Of a stretch of DNA of 64,000 nt, positions 1-11,604 are shown in pieces. Numbering within the stretch: the stretch's first letter is position 1; each line of letters begins with the position of its first letter. The translations under genes and the position numbers were made by a program. The stretch covers positions 43,066,843 through 43,130,842 of the forward strand of contig NC_065538.1 of NCBI RefSeq assembly GCF_932294415.1, in the 5' to 3' direction. Under the pieces are notes generated by a model. It was not told the DNA's origin. It searched no databases and saw only the letters and a list, made by a program, of their open reading frames with translations. Source of the stretch: Quercus robur (Eukaryota > Streptophyta > Magnoliopsida > Fagales > Fagaceae).

Positions 1-2040
1 AGGGCGGAAAAGGTCGAAAGGAAAACATGCAAATGATGGGAATATCAATCAAATTTAAAAACATGTAGGGTTCCCAAAAAAATACAAGTTTCCTTGTTAT
101 GAAAGCTAAAAGATGCTCCTTTGGAGGATTGCTACCGGTGTATTGCCCCTTAGATGTTATTTCCAATGGAAGTTAATACTGGATCGGGAGCCATAAGGAA
201 ACAAAATATTTCGCTAGTAATCAATATCGGTCTATATATATATATATATAACCTCAAATAATTTGACATAAAACCTCTCTGAAACCCTTCAAGTTGGAAA
301 TGATCCGGTAATAAATAAGTTAAGAGTACAAGAATATACATAAGTCCTCTAAGTCTTAACTACCTAAAGTACCTAAGCCTTCCAAACTCCAGCTACCAAC
401 ATACTTCTTAGAGTCCTATCTTCAACTACCTTTCTGGATCTCGCAACACCACCCAATTGCACCACCAAGCCTTACTGGTTGAATAATACATAGCTCCAAT
501 GCTTGCCAAGCTCCAAGATACTCACAACACTAAAATTGTGTGAAGGTTGTGTTTGGGTAAATCTCCTTCCAAAGTATGACAATAATATTGCAACAAAAAA
601 AGAAAAAGGAAAAAAGATAATATATAACTTTGGCAAAAGACATTTTTTTCCATCTTGGAGGGGCAAAACACAACAATTGAAATTTAGTTTTTTCCATATC
701 GCCATACTTTTTTAAGTTCAAATCAAAATCATCTACTAAACCTAATTAAAAATTTCTCATGACACTCCAGCTCCAAAGTCTAATTTTTTAAATTATGTCT
801 TATTTTCTCATGATATTAATCCATGATACCTCCATTCTTCCACTAATCATTTTTCCTCCTCAATCTATGAACTCTTTTACAGTTTTAAACTCTGGATTGT
901 GGCAATAAACTTTGGGTTCTCCAACAACGAATGGTGATAAAAATTGTTTATGAAATTGAATGGAGATTATTGGATGAATAATTGATTAGTTACATACATA
1001 TTACAAGTGTCAGCTAATATTTTTTGTGTTTAATTTTGTTTCCAACTTTGACTTATAATTTTGCCCCGCTCTGAACCGAAAATCCTAGCTTTGCTGCTAA
1101 TACTATCCTTAATCTTACATTAAGTGTGTCTCCATTATAAATTTTATATAATTACTCAAACTCTAAAAAGAACATAACTATGCGCTTAAAGTGAAAAAAA
1201 AGTTTACATCATTATCATTTATACGTAGAATAATTTGGAGACTTTTTTTTACATTTTATTTATTATCCTTTCTTTAGATGTAAAAATATATTATATAAGT
1301 GTGTGTATTCTCAAATTACATGATCATATACTCTGTGATTTTTAAGCGACATGAATATTATTACATTACATGGACCAAGATTATGGGTAACAAATTGTAG
1401 ACACTCACCCAAAAAAAAAAACACACAATAATTTGAGAGATATTATTACATTTTACACACTCACAAAAAATAAAAAACACTACTAGCTTTTGCAAATTTA
1501 TAAAATATATATGCACACACATGGCATTTATTTTAGGATCATGTTAACAAGTTTCCTTAAGGCAATAATTAACAATTCATTTTAGAAAAATTTTGACATC
1601 ACTTTTATGAGAAATAAAAAAACTTAATTACTTTTTTCTTTTCCTATAAAAACTTTATTTAAATAAATTGTTAATCAATACTATAAGAGCATCCATTAAC
1701 GTTTTCCTTTATTGTATATGAGAGGACTATAATTTATTACATGGCTTGAGCATTAAAAAAAAAAAAAAAATTGAGGCAGTATCTTTTTTTGTAAGGGTTA
1801 TACTTGTAAATAAATTATACCATATGGGGAATATAAACTATAAAGGATTTGAAAAAGCAGATTCTCTAAAAAAAAAAAAAAAAAAAAAAGGGATTTGAAA
1901 AAGCATGGCTCCCATGTTGGTCTACATGCATTAGCACCATCATTGAAGAAGAATAGGCTTAGGTGCGTATTACGTTTTTTTTTACTGTCATTTTGTCTGC
2001 TGCAAATATTATAATTGAAAAATAAAAATAATAAAGGCAA
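1..2040. other. AT-rich intergenic DNA, no gene seen
   Basis: No open frame here has recognisable protein content. The stretch has a short (TA)n run near 233-250 and poly-A tracts at 1755-1770 and about 1868-1889, and is otherwise non-repetitive AT-rich sequence. The short frames in it are chance frames over T- and A-runs. Confidence 0.7.
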
Positions 2041-2480
2041 AGACAGAAAGGAAGTAATTTCCTTGTTTGACTGTCTGGTCCTCGAGATTCGAGAACGAAA
2101 TTAAATAATAGCCGTCCGATGGTGTGCGTGATTGACATTGTTCTTGTTTATTATGAGGTGCGGCGAAGAAGAAGCAGTGAGAAGGAGACAAAGGTGGCCC
2201 ACGTGGAAATGAAAGTGGAAGTGGGGAAGCGCGGCGGCCGCTTTTTTGAGTGGGCCCCTTGGTCTTTGGTCTTCCCATATCTATGCCCAAAGATTTCGCT
2301 TTTTCCCATAGCTACTAACTCCCCCCCCATTTTTTTAATTTATTCATTAATTAATGCTAACATGATGTTAGTTGTTGTGCCTATTTGTTATATTATATAT
2401 ATATATATATATATATTATTAAAGTTCAGGGCCGCGCCGCGTAAGCATTCTCTGCATGATTATTAGCTAGCTAGCGTTAC
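2041..2480. other. GC-richer island, possible gene-proximal DNA
   Basis: Base composition rises sharply against its surroundings. A G-box core CACGTG lies at 2200-2205 and a GCGGCGGCCGC stretch near 2231-2241, followed by a (TA)n run at about 2395-2416 and another GC patch near 2430. A 115-codon plus-strand frame at 2119-2466 crosses it but shows no domain and ends in low-complexity (TA)n codons. It may be a promoter or relic of a gene; no product can be named. Confidence 0.35.
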
Positions 2481-2552
2481 CGGGAAAAGAGGTATTGCCA
2501 GCATCTACTGTTTGGTTAACAATAATTCAACACCCTTTTCCTTTTTTTAACG

Positions 2553-2595
<43 letters not shown>
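2553..2595. repeat. (CT)n-(TA)n compound microsatellite
   Basis: An uninterrupted CT run (about 2553-2579) passes directly into a TA run (to about 2595). Confidence 0.9.
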
Positions 2596-2599
2596 TGAC

Positions 2600-3795
2600 A
2601 TGATTTGAATGGTATCCAAATGGTTTATATCAAGTGGTTTGTGCTTCATTAATCGCATCTGATTTTAACTTACTCGTTCGGTTTGTTTCAGTAATGACAT
2701 TTTTTGAAAAATAAGTTATTTTTTAAAATATATTTTTTATAAAATCATTTTATTTTCCTATGTTTTGTAGCTATTTTAAATAAGTTGAAAAATAATCTTA
2801 TAACTTCTCTTATTTAACTTGCTGTAAAATATAATTTTTTTTCAAAAAAAAAAAAAAAGTGAAAAACGATCTCTAAAAATAAGTCATACTTTTTATGTTG
2901 ATTAAATAAAATTTTACTTTGACTCATTTTTTTTGATTCTACCAAATATTGAAAATTTCAAAAAAATATCTTTATATAAGATTTTTCATCGAAACGAGTA
3001 GAGCGCTAGCTTCCTTTGATGATTATTATTAATATTGTCCTTTCTATAGTCTAAGCTAGCTGGATTACATAATGCCAGAAATTCTAAACTTTTCTCTTGC
3101 GTCATAAATGATATAGGGTGTAGAAGTAGAAGTTCTTGTTTAAGAAGATTAAAGTAGGAAGCTGGCAAGTTATTGCTTGAAAAGAAGAATAGAGAAAGAG
3201 AGGAGGGCAGCAAAAATACAACTTATTCCACATACTAATTTAAGACAAGTGTCTCACCTACCCTTTTGAATGCTTTACCTAACATACCAAATGAAATTAT
3301 CATAACGTAATTTAAAAAATAAGGTAAAGAAAAGAAAAAGGCATATCCATGGGCTTGACAGAGAGTTATATGTTTCAAGTCTTTGTGTTGGTCAATTCTA
3401 CATGATTACCAAAGCCGGAACCGCAATTTTCAAGAATAGTATAAAAAAAGAACTAAAGAAAGAAAGAAGGAAAGAAAAAAGGAAGTGAAAAGGTAACAAG
3501 TGAAAAACAACATAAAAAAAAAAAAAAAAAAAAAAAAATTGCTCTCTTTTAAACTTCTCGTGATATGGCATGGCATGGCATGCATGCATGAGCTAAAGAC
3601 TAAAAGAGTAAACCTATGTGCATGACTGCATAAAAAATGATGACTTTAACATGCGTGTAATACACACTTAAATGCTTCGTGCCATTATAAGAAGCCACCC
3701 CCATTTGAACTCTTTACATCGGATTCCATTTTTATATTAGTTCTATCGTTCGTCAACGTTAAAAATATGACCATTAAATATTAATTTAATATATA
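2600..3795. other. AT-rich intergenic DNA, no gene seen
   Basis: No coding or structured element was recognised. It has a poly-A tract near 3516-3538 and a short ATGGCATGGC-type repeat near 3563-3590. Confidence 0.6.
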
Positions 3796-4035
3796 GTAAA
3801 TTCTAATTAGTTTAATTGATAAAATTTTTAATGATTGAATAAGAAATATGAGATTCAAGTAGGATCCAGTTAGTTTAACTGGTAAAATCTCTGATGGTTG
3901 AATAAAAGATCTGGGGTTCAATCTTCGCTTACACAAAAAATCGATTGGTGTCTTGGTCTGATGATAAAGAGCATCATCAGAAGTGGACGCCATAGGTTAA
4001 AACTATCATAAAAAACAGACGCTATAAATTAAAAT
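3796..4035 (+). mobile_element. tRNA-derived SINE with duplicated head
   Basis: A pol III promoter is visible: A-box-like TAGTTTAACTGGT at 3871-3883 and B-box-like GGTTCAATC at 3915-3923, with tRNA-like spacing. The body shares the 'GATTGGTGTCTTGGTCTGATGATAAAGAG' type of sequence with the SINE at 58918. Just upstream (near 3807) a decayed second copy of the A-box region repeats about 62 bp earlier, so the 5' head looks dimeric. No clean poly-A tail or target duplication is left, so this is an old copy. Confidence 0.7.
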
Positions 4036-4323
4036 TTTTTCTTAGAAAAATATTAACTATGTAATAAAAAAATTACTAATTTAGCAAAAAAGAGAATCAG
4101 AAATTTTATTAATTATTTATTTTCATTAACACTTAACCGACGTATTACTAATATGAAAATAAATATAAAATCAAACGAAAAAATAATAATTGATCCGTGT
4201 CTATAATCTATATGTGATCCATCCCTCCATCCATCCATCATAATCAACTAATTCAACAAATTAGAAGGAAAGTAGTAATTACGAGTAAAGTAACAACTAA
4301 CAAATGCTATATATAGTACTATA
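4036..4323. other. AT-rich spacer
   Basis: No gene or repeat boundary was recognised. It contains a short CCATCCATCCATC microsatellite near 4221-4238. Confidence 0.5.
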
Positions 4324-4332
4324 AAAAAAGAA

Positions 4333-4729
4333 GGATAAAGTTTAGCTACAAAATTGGTTGTAGCCTTAGGCTACAAACTCACTCAATAAAATAAATATTA
4401 CTGCATATTTTGAAAATCTAACCGTTGAATTACATGTTCTTTACGCTTTTAATACACATGTCAATTTTTGTGTCAATCGGATATTATTTACTATATAATC
4501 TATAATCTTATATTTCATGTATAATTTTAAATTACAAAAACTTGCAATTTAAAAATTTATAGATAACATAGTTATTGATCTTTAATTTTCTTGAAATTTT
4601 GCAAACATGGAGGATATAAGAAGAAGATATAATCCAATGATGGATTTGTCAAAATTCACCTCTAATAAAAAGATATTGAATGAGTTTGTAGCATAAGGTT
4701 ACAATCAATTTTGAAGCTAAACTTTGTCC
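4333..4729. mobile_element. MULE-type MITE, 397 bp
   Basis: Terminal inverted repeats of about 33 bp with few mismatches start GGATAAAGTTTAGC on the left and GGACAAAGTTTAGC on the reverse complement of the right end. A perfect 9-bp target duplication AAAAAAGAA lies at 4324-4332 and 4730-4738, the length typical of Mutator-like elements. It has no coding capacity. Relatives lie at 8711 (split by the triplication), 11249-11600 and 60816-61212 (inverted). Confidence 0.8.
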
Positions 4730-4739
4730 AAAAAAGAAT

Positions 4740-5300
4740 TGTTTTATATTGGGGTATATATATCATAAAAAAGAGTACGGCGCAAAGAAGCAAGGTGACG
4801 TGTCGGGTGGGGACAGACAGTAACACTAGCGCCGGCGGGTCGGCATGTTTGCGTAAAAAAGATATATTTGGCGGTGTTGGGACCCAAATCCCATCTCGAG
4901 AGAGATTCCCTCGTGATGCGCCACGTTTCACTCCCAAGAGAAGGAACCAATTAAATAATTGTAATAATAACTGTAAAAGCAACCGCCAAAATATAAATAT
5001 GTTAGGTGAGGGCGGCGGCTGCTGCTTCTGCCTTTGTGTCCACCATCTTCTTCTTTTATTTTTATTTTATCTTTTAAGTGGACTTTTGTTGCCTCTTGAG
5101 GTGACACTTTCTTTTTCTTTCTTTTTCCTTTTCTTTTTAAAGTTTTTACCACTTCTACTATTTTTTTATCTTCCCAATTTCTATAATTGGAATATTCAAA
5201 CATCTTTCACGCGGATAAAGTTTCTTCTTAATTATTTTCAAATCTCTATTAAATTATTTTAAATAAATTATATAGTTGCTATATTAAATAATAATAAAAA
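4740..5300. other. GC-enriched patch, no identifiable gene
   Basis: 4778-5030 is clearly more GC-rich than its surroundings (GCGCCGGCGGGTCGGC-like composition) and carries open frames of up to 183 codons on the plus strand and 106 on the minus strand. None shows a domain, and the long plus-strand frame ends in a T-rich, Leu/Phe tract. It could be the edge of a decayed gene; I cannot assign it. Confidence 0.35.
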
Positions 5301-5323
5301 AAATGTCCCAAGAAATTTAAAGT

Positions 5324-5326
<3 letters not shown>

Positions 5327-5355
<29 letters not shown>
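5327..5355. repeat. (AT)n microsatellite
   Basis: Perfect AT dinucleotide run; another short one is at 5550-5564. Confidence 0.9.
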
Positions 5356-5357
<2 letters not shown>

Positions 5358-5586
5358 CATACACTTATAGAACAAGACTTAGATATATTATTTAAGTGTT
5401 GTTCCTTAGATTTCCCTTTTAAAATATGCTATGTGAATTTTTTCTAATAAGATGAAAGTGTATTTTTTAGTTAAGTAGCCACATAGCTAAATCTTAAGAG
5501 ATAAATTTAAGAAATAATACTTAAAGTACTGCACCTAAGTTTTGTTTATATATATATATATATAAAAATGTTAATAGATAACATAA

Positions 5587-5949
5587 GGCTATGTTTATTT
5601 AGAGGGAAAGAAGGGAAATAACGAGAAGATAAAAGAAAGAAAGAGGAAAAATAAAGGCAAAAGAAAATATGTATTTGGATGCAAAGGAAAAGGGAAATGA
5701 AAGATATTGAATGTATTTTATACTTTAATCATTTTAATTTATAAAGAAATATGGATATAAATGTAATTTCACATAAAAAAATGTAATTTTATGGATTTGG
5801 ATGGAAAGTTAAAAATAAAAAATTGGTAGAACCTATTGAAATCTTTTCTCTCAATATTTCATTTCTCACCTCTATTCTCTTCTAACCAAACAAATGATAT
5901 GATGCTCTTTCTCTTCTCTTTCCTCATTTTCCTTCAAACCAATATAGGC
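5587..5949. mobile_element. PIF/Harbinger-type MITE, 363 bp
   Basis: Terminal inverted repeats read GGCTATGTTTATTTAG on the left and GCCTATATTGGTTTGA on the reverse complement of the right. The 3-bp target duplication is TAA (5584-5586 and 5950-5952). No coding frame. Its right TAA is shared with the next element. Confidence 0.7.
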
Positions 5950-5952
5950 TAA

Positions 5953-6848
5953 CACTGTGTTTGGTTGGGGTGATTTTAGGGAGGATGGAAAACATAGGGA
6001 GGAAAAGTGGTTGGAAAACAGTGTTTTTCACTGTTTGGCAAAATAATAAAAACACTGAGGATGGAAAACCCGGGAGAAAATTTTCTCTCCCGGGCCCACA
6101 AATCTCATCCTCCTAAATCGGGAGAAAAATTATGGGGAGAAAAGTGGACTTATGGCATTTTTACACAAATGCCCTCTGGAATCAAGTTAAAAAAAAAATA
6201 AAAAAAAATAAAAAAATAAATAAAGCACTAGAGAATGAGAGCTGCGCCTAGAGAATGAAGCTTGGAACGTTCTTGAACTTGAATGAGGGAGACAAAGCAA
6301 ATAAAAGAAGGGGGATAGAGATAAGGACAACGTGTGAAGGAGAAAAACAAGAAAAAAAAATGTATGGATGAGTTACAAGACTGAGAAAGGAAAAATAATA
6401 TAAAGAATAAAAAAAATCTTGAGAAATGTTACCACAGTATTTTTACAATAAATTTTAAGTAACAGATTGTTATTAGTTAATATTGGTGAGTAAAAAAATA
6501 ATTTCAGTGGTGGGTTCAAATTAGACCTAGTAACAACTTTCCATATAAATTTTGTTGTGAAAGTATTGCGAAAAATGTTGTGGACGTAACACTTCTCATT
6601 GAAAAATATAATTGTTGGTAAATTTTATATTATTTAATGAGTACAAATAAATCTATTTCTTACCTATTATGTAACAAAGGTATAATAGTCAATTTATATA
6701 AATTACATTTTATATTCTCTCACTTTTCTTTTCAACGAAACAAAAGAGTTTTCCACTCTCCCACTTTTCCATCCCTCCAACCAAACACGAGGGAAAATTA
6801 AATATTTTCTATCCTCCCACTTTTCCACTCCTCCAACCAAACAGACCC
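5953..6848. mobile_element. PIF/Harbinger-type non-autonomous element, 896 bp
   Basis: Termini read CACTGTGTTTGGTTGG and, inverted, GGGTCTGTTTGGTTGG, flanked by TAA (5950-5952 and 6849-6851). The right end holds a second internal copy of the terminal motif (near 6762-6791). The interior is A-rich and non-coding and hosts another small MITE at about 6422-6598. Confidence 0.65.
6422..6598. mobile_element. Short MITE nested in the 5953 element
   Basis: This belongs to a family with near-palindromic ends of the type ACAATATTTTTACAACA. The same family recurs at 62537-62705 and, inverted, at 62926-63103, with a partial copy at 63385-63452. Confidence 0.55.
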
Positions 6849-6851
6849 TAA

Positions 6852-7427
6852 AAGTAATAGTTTAGAAAATATTTTTAAAAATATTATTATAGAAAAAATA
6901 TTTATTTTTTTGACAAATTATTATATTTCGTATAAAAATGATATCAAAATTTTCTTAAAAAAATCAATTAACAAAGATCTTAAAAGCATTTGTTAGCCGA
7001 ACCTATGAGGACATTTGGTTCACCGTGATGTTACATCACACTATAATATTATATTATTGTAATTTTACATTAATGTAATTTCAATACAAGAATATAATAT
7101 TACATTGTTTAGGAAAATGATAAGATTAAGATGATGCGATATATTTTATAATTTTAAATTATGATAATGTTAGAAAAAATAAAATAAACCAAAAATTTTA
7201 ATATTATATTATTGTAATTTATATCACATCAAAAATATGTCATAACGAACCAAACTCCTTATAAAGTATCGTGGTTTAAATTGGAATTTAAAAGCTTTCC
7301 TTGGTGATATGCGCAAATGAGGTCGTGTGATTCCGTCAATATGACAACCTATGTGATTCCATCAATATGACAACCTAGCATTTATGGGGAGAATAATTAA
7401 GGGCTGGATGGCTTTCAAGAGTTTAAA
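6852..7427. other. AT-rich spacer, no gene seen
   Basis: Contains decayed TIR-element-like sequence with TTTGGTTCACCGTGATG near 7014 and AACGAACCAAACTCC near 7243. I could not fix ends or a target duplication. Confidence 0.4.
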
Positions 7428-7578
7428 GGGAGTGTTTGGTATATGTATTTCAAAATATGTGTTTTGTTATTTGAAAATATGTGTGAAAATATGTGTGAGT
7501 AAAAAAATGTATGAAAATACGTATAATATTGTTTAAAAACTAAAAATATGTGTTTGAATAAGTGTATCAAATACCCTC
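7428..7578. mobile_element. Small TIR MITE, ~151 bp
   Basis: The left end GGGAGTGTTTGGTATATG pairs with the inverted right end (GAGGGTATTTGATACAC), with TAA on both sides. Two further members lie at 25875-26024 and 26309-26457. Confidence 0.65.
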
Positions 7579-7682
7579 TAAAATGTGGCCAAAGAGAAAG
7601 TCGGAATTGAGTGAGACAAAATATTCGTTGGCGAGTGTAGTACTACAATTAATGTTAATGAAAATGATTACCTTTTTCTGTT

Positions 7683-8174
7683 AGGGTACGTTTGGTACAC
7701 TGAATGAAGATTACGACATGAATTGTAATCTTTATTATTGGGAATAAAATGTGTTGTAATTTAATAACTAAACTTATTCATTAGTCTGGTTGTGAGTTAT
7801 AATATTAGAATGAAACTTAACATTTATATTTGGAAATTTCTTACTCATACAATTATATCTCCTTAAAATTTGTTATTTTTAAATTTAAGATAGATATGTG
7901 TTATTTTTTTATGATGTTTTATTTTTATAATTGTTAGATATATATGGAAAGTTTATTTACTTGAAAATATATTAAGTTTTGAAATTATTATACTTACTAA
8001 GGAATAGCTAATACAACCTCTTAAAGAGGAATATTTATTCCTCATTTTGAAGAATAGGTATTCATAAGGAATGATTATTCCTTATAATAAAAACATAACC
8101 AAACTAAAGAATAACTCAACTATAAAAATAACTATTACATTACAGAGGCTATTACAGTCTACCAAACATGCCCT
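7683..8174. mobile_element. Non-autonomous TIR element, ~490 bp
   Basis: The left terminus AGGGTACGTTTGGTACACTG pairs with the inverted right terminus AAGGGCATGTTTGGTAGACTG. No coding frame. Its right half is part of the block triplicated at 8.0-11.1 kb, and a second, older copy occupies about 12655-13227. Confidence 0.6.
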
Positions 8175-11119
8175 TAATTAATTGTGATTAGTGTGTGGTT
8201 TTGGTTGTTTCAAGATTTGATTCATTATGACTTTTTAGATTATAGGTGGATTATTTCGAAACGATAAGGTTAATAGCATCAAACAAATTTGTGGTCTCAC
8301 AATATCACTAGTCACTCGTTATAACTAAATCACTGCACGTGTGATTGCTTTTTATTTTTTTGAGAAGACGTGTGACTGTTTTTGATTCTTGAGCTTTGGA
8401 TGATTCTGTTTTGGTATGTGCCAGCAAATCCATACAAACTAATTGGGTGAATGATGTGTATTTATTTTAAAATATTAAAAATAAAATAAAATAAAATATT
8501 TTCCTTTAAAATATTTTTAAAAATATTTCCTAAATCAATACCCTTACTATATTGGTTAACATTTTCACTTCTTTTTTTTTTTTTTTTTTTTAAGTTTAGC
8601 TATAAATTAATTTGTAGTTAATATCTATAACTTCCATTACAAAAATTAACACGACTATATATTTTGAAAAGATGAGTACTATGTCCACAAAAATTTCACA
8701 ATAAATTATAGTATAAAGTTTAATTACAAAATTAGTTCTAACCTAAAGTTACAACTTCTTTTAAAAAGATTAACATTAATACATGTTTTAAAAATATAAC
8801 CGATGAATTGCATGTTTTTTACGCTATTAATACACATGTCAAATTTGTGTCAATCAGATATTATTTACTATATAATCTATAAGCTTATATTTTATACTTA
8901 ATTTTAAATTACAAAAATTTGCAACCTCTTAAAGAGGAATATTTATTCCTTATTTTGAAGAATAGGTATTCATAAGGAATAGCTATAAGGAATAGCTAAT
9001 ACAACCTCTTAAAGAGGAATATTTATTCCTCATTTTGAAGAATAGGTATTCATAAGGAATGATTATTCCTTATAATAAAAACATAACCAAACTAAAGAAT
9101 AACTCAACTATAAAAATAACTATTACATTACAGAGGCTATTACAGTCTACCAAACATGCCCTTAATTAATTGTGATTAGTGTGTGGTTTTGGTTGTTTCA
9201 AGATTTGATTCATTATGACTTTTTAGATTATAGGTGGATTATTTCGAAACGATAAGGTTAATAGCATCAAACAAATTTGTGGTCTCACAATATCACTAAT
9301 CACTCGTTATAACTAAATCACTGCACGTGTGACTGCTTTTTATTTTTTTGAGAAGACGTGTGACTGTTTTTGATTCTTGAGCTTTGGATGATTCTGTTTT
9401 GGTATGTGCCAGCGAATCCATACAAACTAATTGGGTGAATGATGTGTATTTATTTTAAAATATTAAAAATAAAATAAAATAAAATATTTTCCTTTAAAAT
9501 ATTTTTAAAAATATTTCCTAAATCAATACCCTTACTATATTGGTTAACATTTTCACTTTTTTTTTTTTTTTTTTTTTTAAGTTTAGCTATAAATTAATTT
9601 GTAGTTAATATCTATAACTTCCATTACAAAAATTAACACGACTATATATTTTGAAAAGATGAGTACTATGTCCACAAAAATTTCACAATAAATTATAGTA
9701 TAAAGTTTAATTACAAAATTAGTTCTAACCTAAAGTTACAACTTCTTTTAAAAAGATTAACATTAATACATGTTTTAAAAATATAACCGATGAATTGCAT
9801 GTTTTTTACGCTATTAATACACATGTCAAATTTGTGTCAATCAGATATTATTTACTATATAGGGTGTGTTTGGATAGAACTTATTTTGCTGAAACTGAAA
9901 ACTGAAAACACTATAGCAAACTAATTTTTAAATATGTGAATAATGCTGTGGGACCCATTTTTAATGAAAAAATGGATAAAAAATGAAATTTGTGGGTCCG
10001 TGAACAGTGCATATATGCACTGTTCACGGCAGAAAGTCCACTTTTGCGGTTACTGTTCATTGAACAGTAACCGTAATACTCAAAACGCGTGAAAAAAAAA
10101 AAAAAAAAAAAAAAAGAGGAAAACGCAGCAAAGAAACGTGGACGTGAATACAAACACACACATAATCTATAAGCTTATATTTTATACTTAATTTTAAATT
10201 ACAAAAATTTGCAACCTCTTAAAGAGGAATATTTATTCCTCATTTTGAAGAATAGGTATTCATAAAGAATGATTATTCCTTATAATAAAAACATAACCAA
10301 ACTAAAGAATAACTCAACTATAAAAATAACTATTACATTACAGAGGCTATTACAGTCTACCAAACATGTCCTTAATTAATTGTGATTAGTGTGTGGTTTT
10401 GGTTGTTTCAAGATTTGATTCATTATGACTTTTTAGATTATAGGTGGATTATTTCAAAATGATAAGGTTAATAGCATCAAACAAATTTGTGGTCTCACAA
10501 TGTCACTAATCACTCGTTATAACTAAATCACTGCACGTGCGACTGCTTTTTATTTTTTTGAGAAGACGTGTGACTGTTTTTGATTCTTGAGCTTTGGATG
10601 ATTCTGTTTTGGTATGTGCCAGCGAATCCATACAAACTAATTGGGTGAATGATGTGTATTTATTTTAAAATATTAAAAATAAAATAAAATAAAATATTTT
10701 CCTTTAAAATATTTTTAAAAATATTTCCTAAATCAATACCCTTACTATATTGGTTAACATTTTCACTTTTTTTTTTTTTTTTTTTTTAAGTTTAGCTATA
10801 AATTAATTTGTAGTTAATATCTATAACTTCCATTACAAAAATTAACACGACTATATATTTTGAAAAGATGAGTACTATGTCCACAAAAATTTCACAATAA
10901 ATTATAGTATAAAGTTTAATTACAAAATTAGTTCTAACCTAAAGTTACAACTTCTTTTAAAAAGATTAACATTAATACATGTTTTAAAAATATAACCGAT
11001 GAATTGCATGTTTTTTACGCTATTAATACACATGTCAAATTTGTGTCAATCAGATATTATTTACTATATAATCTATAAGCTTATATTTTATACTTAATTT
11101 TAAATTACGAAAATTTGCA
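8014..11119. repeat. Threefold tandem copy of a ~910-bp block
   Basis: Copies start at 8014, 9002 and 10212, each at CAACCTCTTAAAGAGG, with an extra ~70-bp partial copy at 8932-9001. Start-to-start distances are 988 (918 plus the 70-bp partial) and 1210, the second being inflated by a 300-bp MITE in copy 2. Copies are nearly identical, with only scattered base changes (for example TCACTAG versus TCACTAA). Each holds the right half of the 7683 TIR element, non-coding AT-rich DNA, and part of a MULE-MITE cut off at the ATTTG/CAA junction. Confidence 0.85.
9862..10161. mobile_element. PIF-type MITE inside tandem copy 2, 300 bp
   Basis: Ends are GGGTGTGTTTGGATAG and, inverted, GTGTGTGTTTGTATTC, with target duplication ATA at 9859-9861 and 10162-10164. 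Copies 1 and 3 of the tandem block provide the empty site. Two near-perfect palindromes lie in its middle, at 9999-10028 and 10047-10073. Same family as the element at 46601. Confidence 0.8.
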
Positions 11120-11604
11120 ATTTAAACAATTTATTGATCTTGAATTTTCTAGAACTTTTGCAAGGATGGAGGATATAAGAAAAAAAATGTAATTCAATAG
11201 TGAATTTGTCAAAATTCACCTCCAATAAAAAGATATTGAACAAGGTTATAGCCTAAAGCTTTGTCCTTTTGAAAATCTAACTTTTAAATTGCATGTTCTT
11301 TACGTTCTTACACACACAGGTCAAATTTCTTACCAATCAGATGTTATTTCTATTTGACTCATAAACTTATTTTATTTTATTTATAATTTCATAATACAAA
11401 AACTTGAAATTTAAACATTTAGTTGATGACATAGCTATTGATCTTTGATTTTTTGAAATTTTTTCAAACATTGAGGATATAAGAAAAAAATGTTATCCAA
11501 TGGTGGATTTGTCAAATTCTCATCAAATAAAAAGATATTAAGTGAAGTTGTAGCTAATGGCTACAACTTAGTTTGTAACCAAATTTTGTCTCTTTTTTTT
11601 TATT
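11120..11604. mobile_element. Decayed MULE-MITE fragments
   Basis: 11120-11265 continues the 3' half of the MULE-MITE that was split by the triplication (GGATGGAGGATATAAG motif). 11249-11600 is another copy ending in GGCTACAACTTAGTTTGTA, like the end of the copy near 61190. Boundaries are approximate. Confidence 0.5.

Noticed and set aside
4711-5262. 183-codon plus-strand frame
   Set aside because: No start context, no domain; the second half is T-rich Leu/Phe sequence, and the first part overlaps the end of the MULE-MITE.
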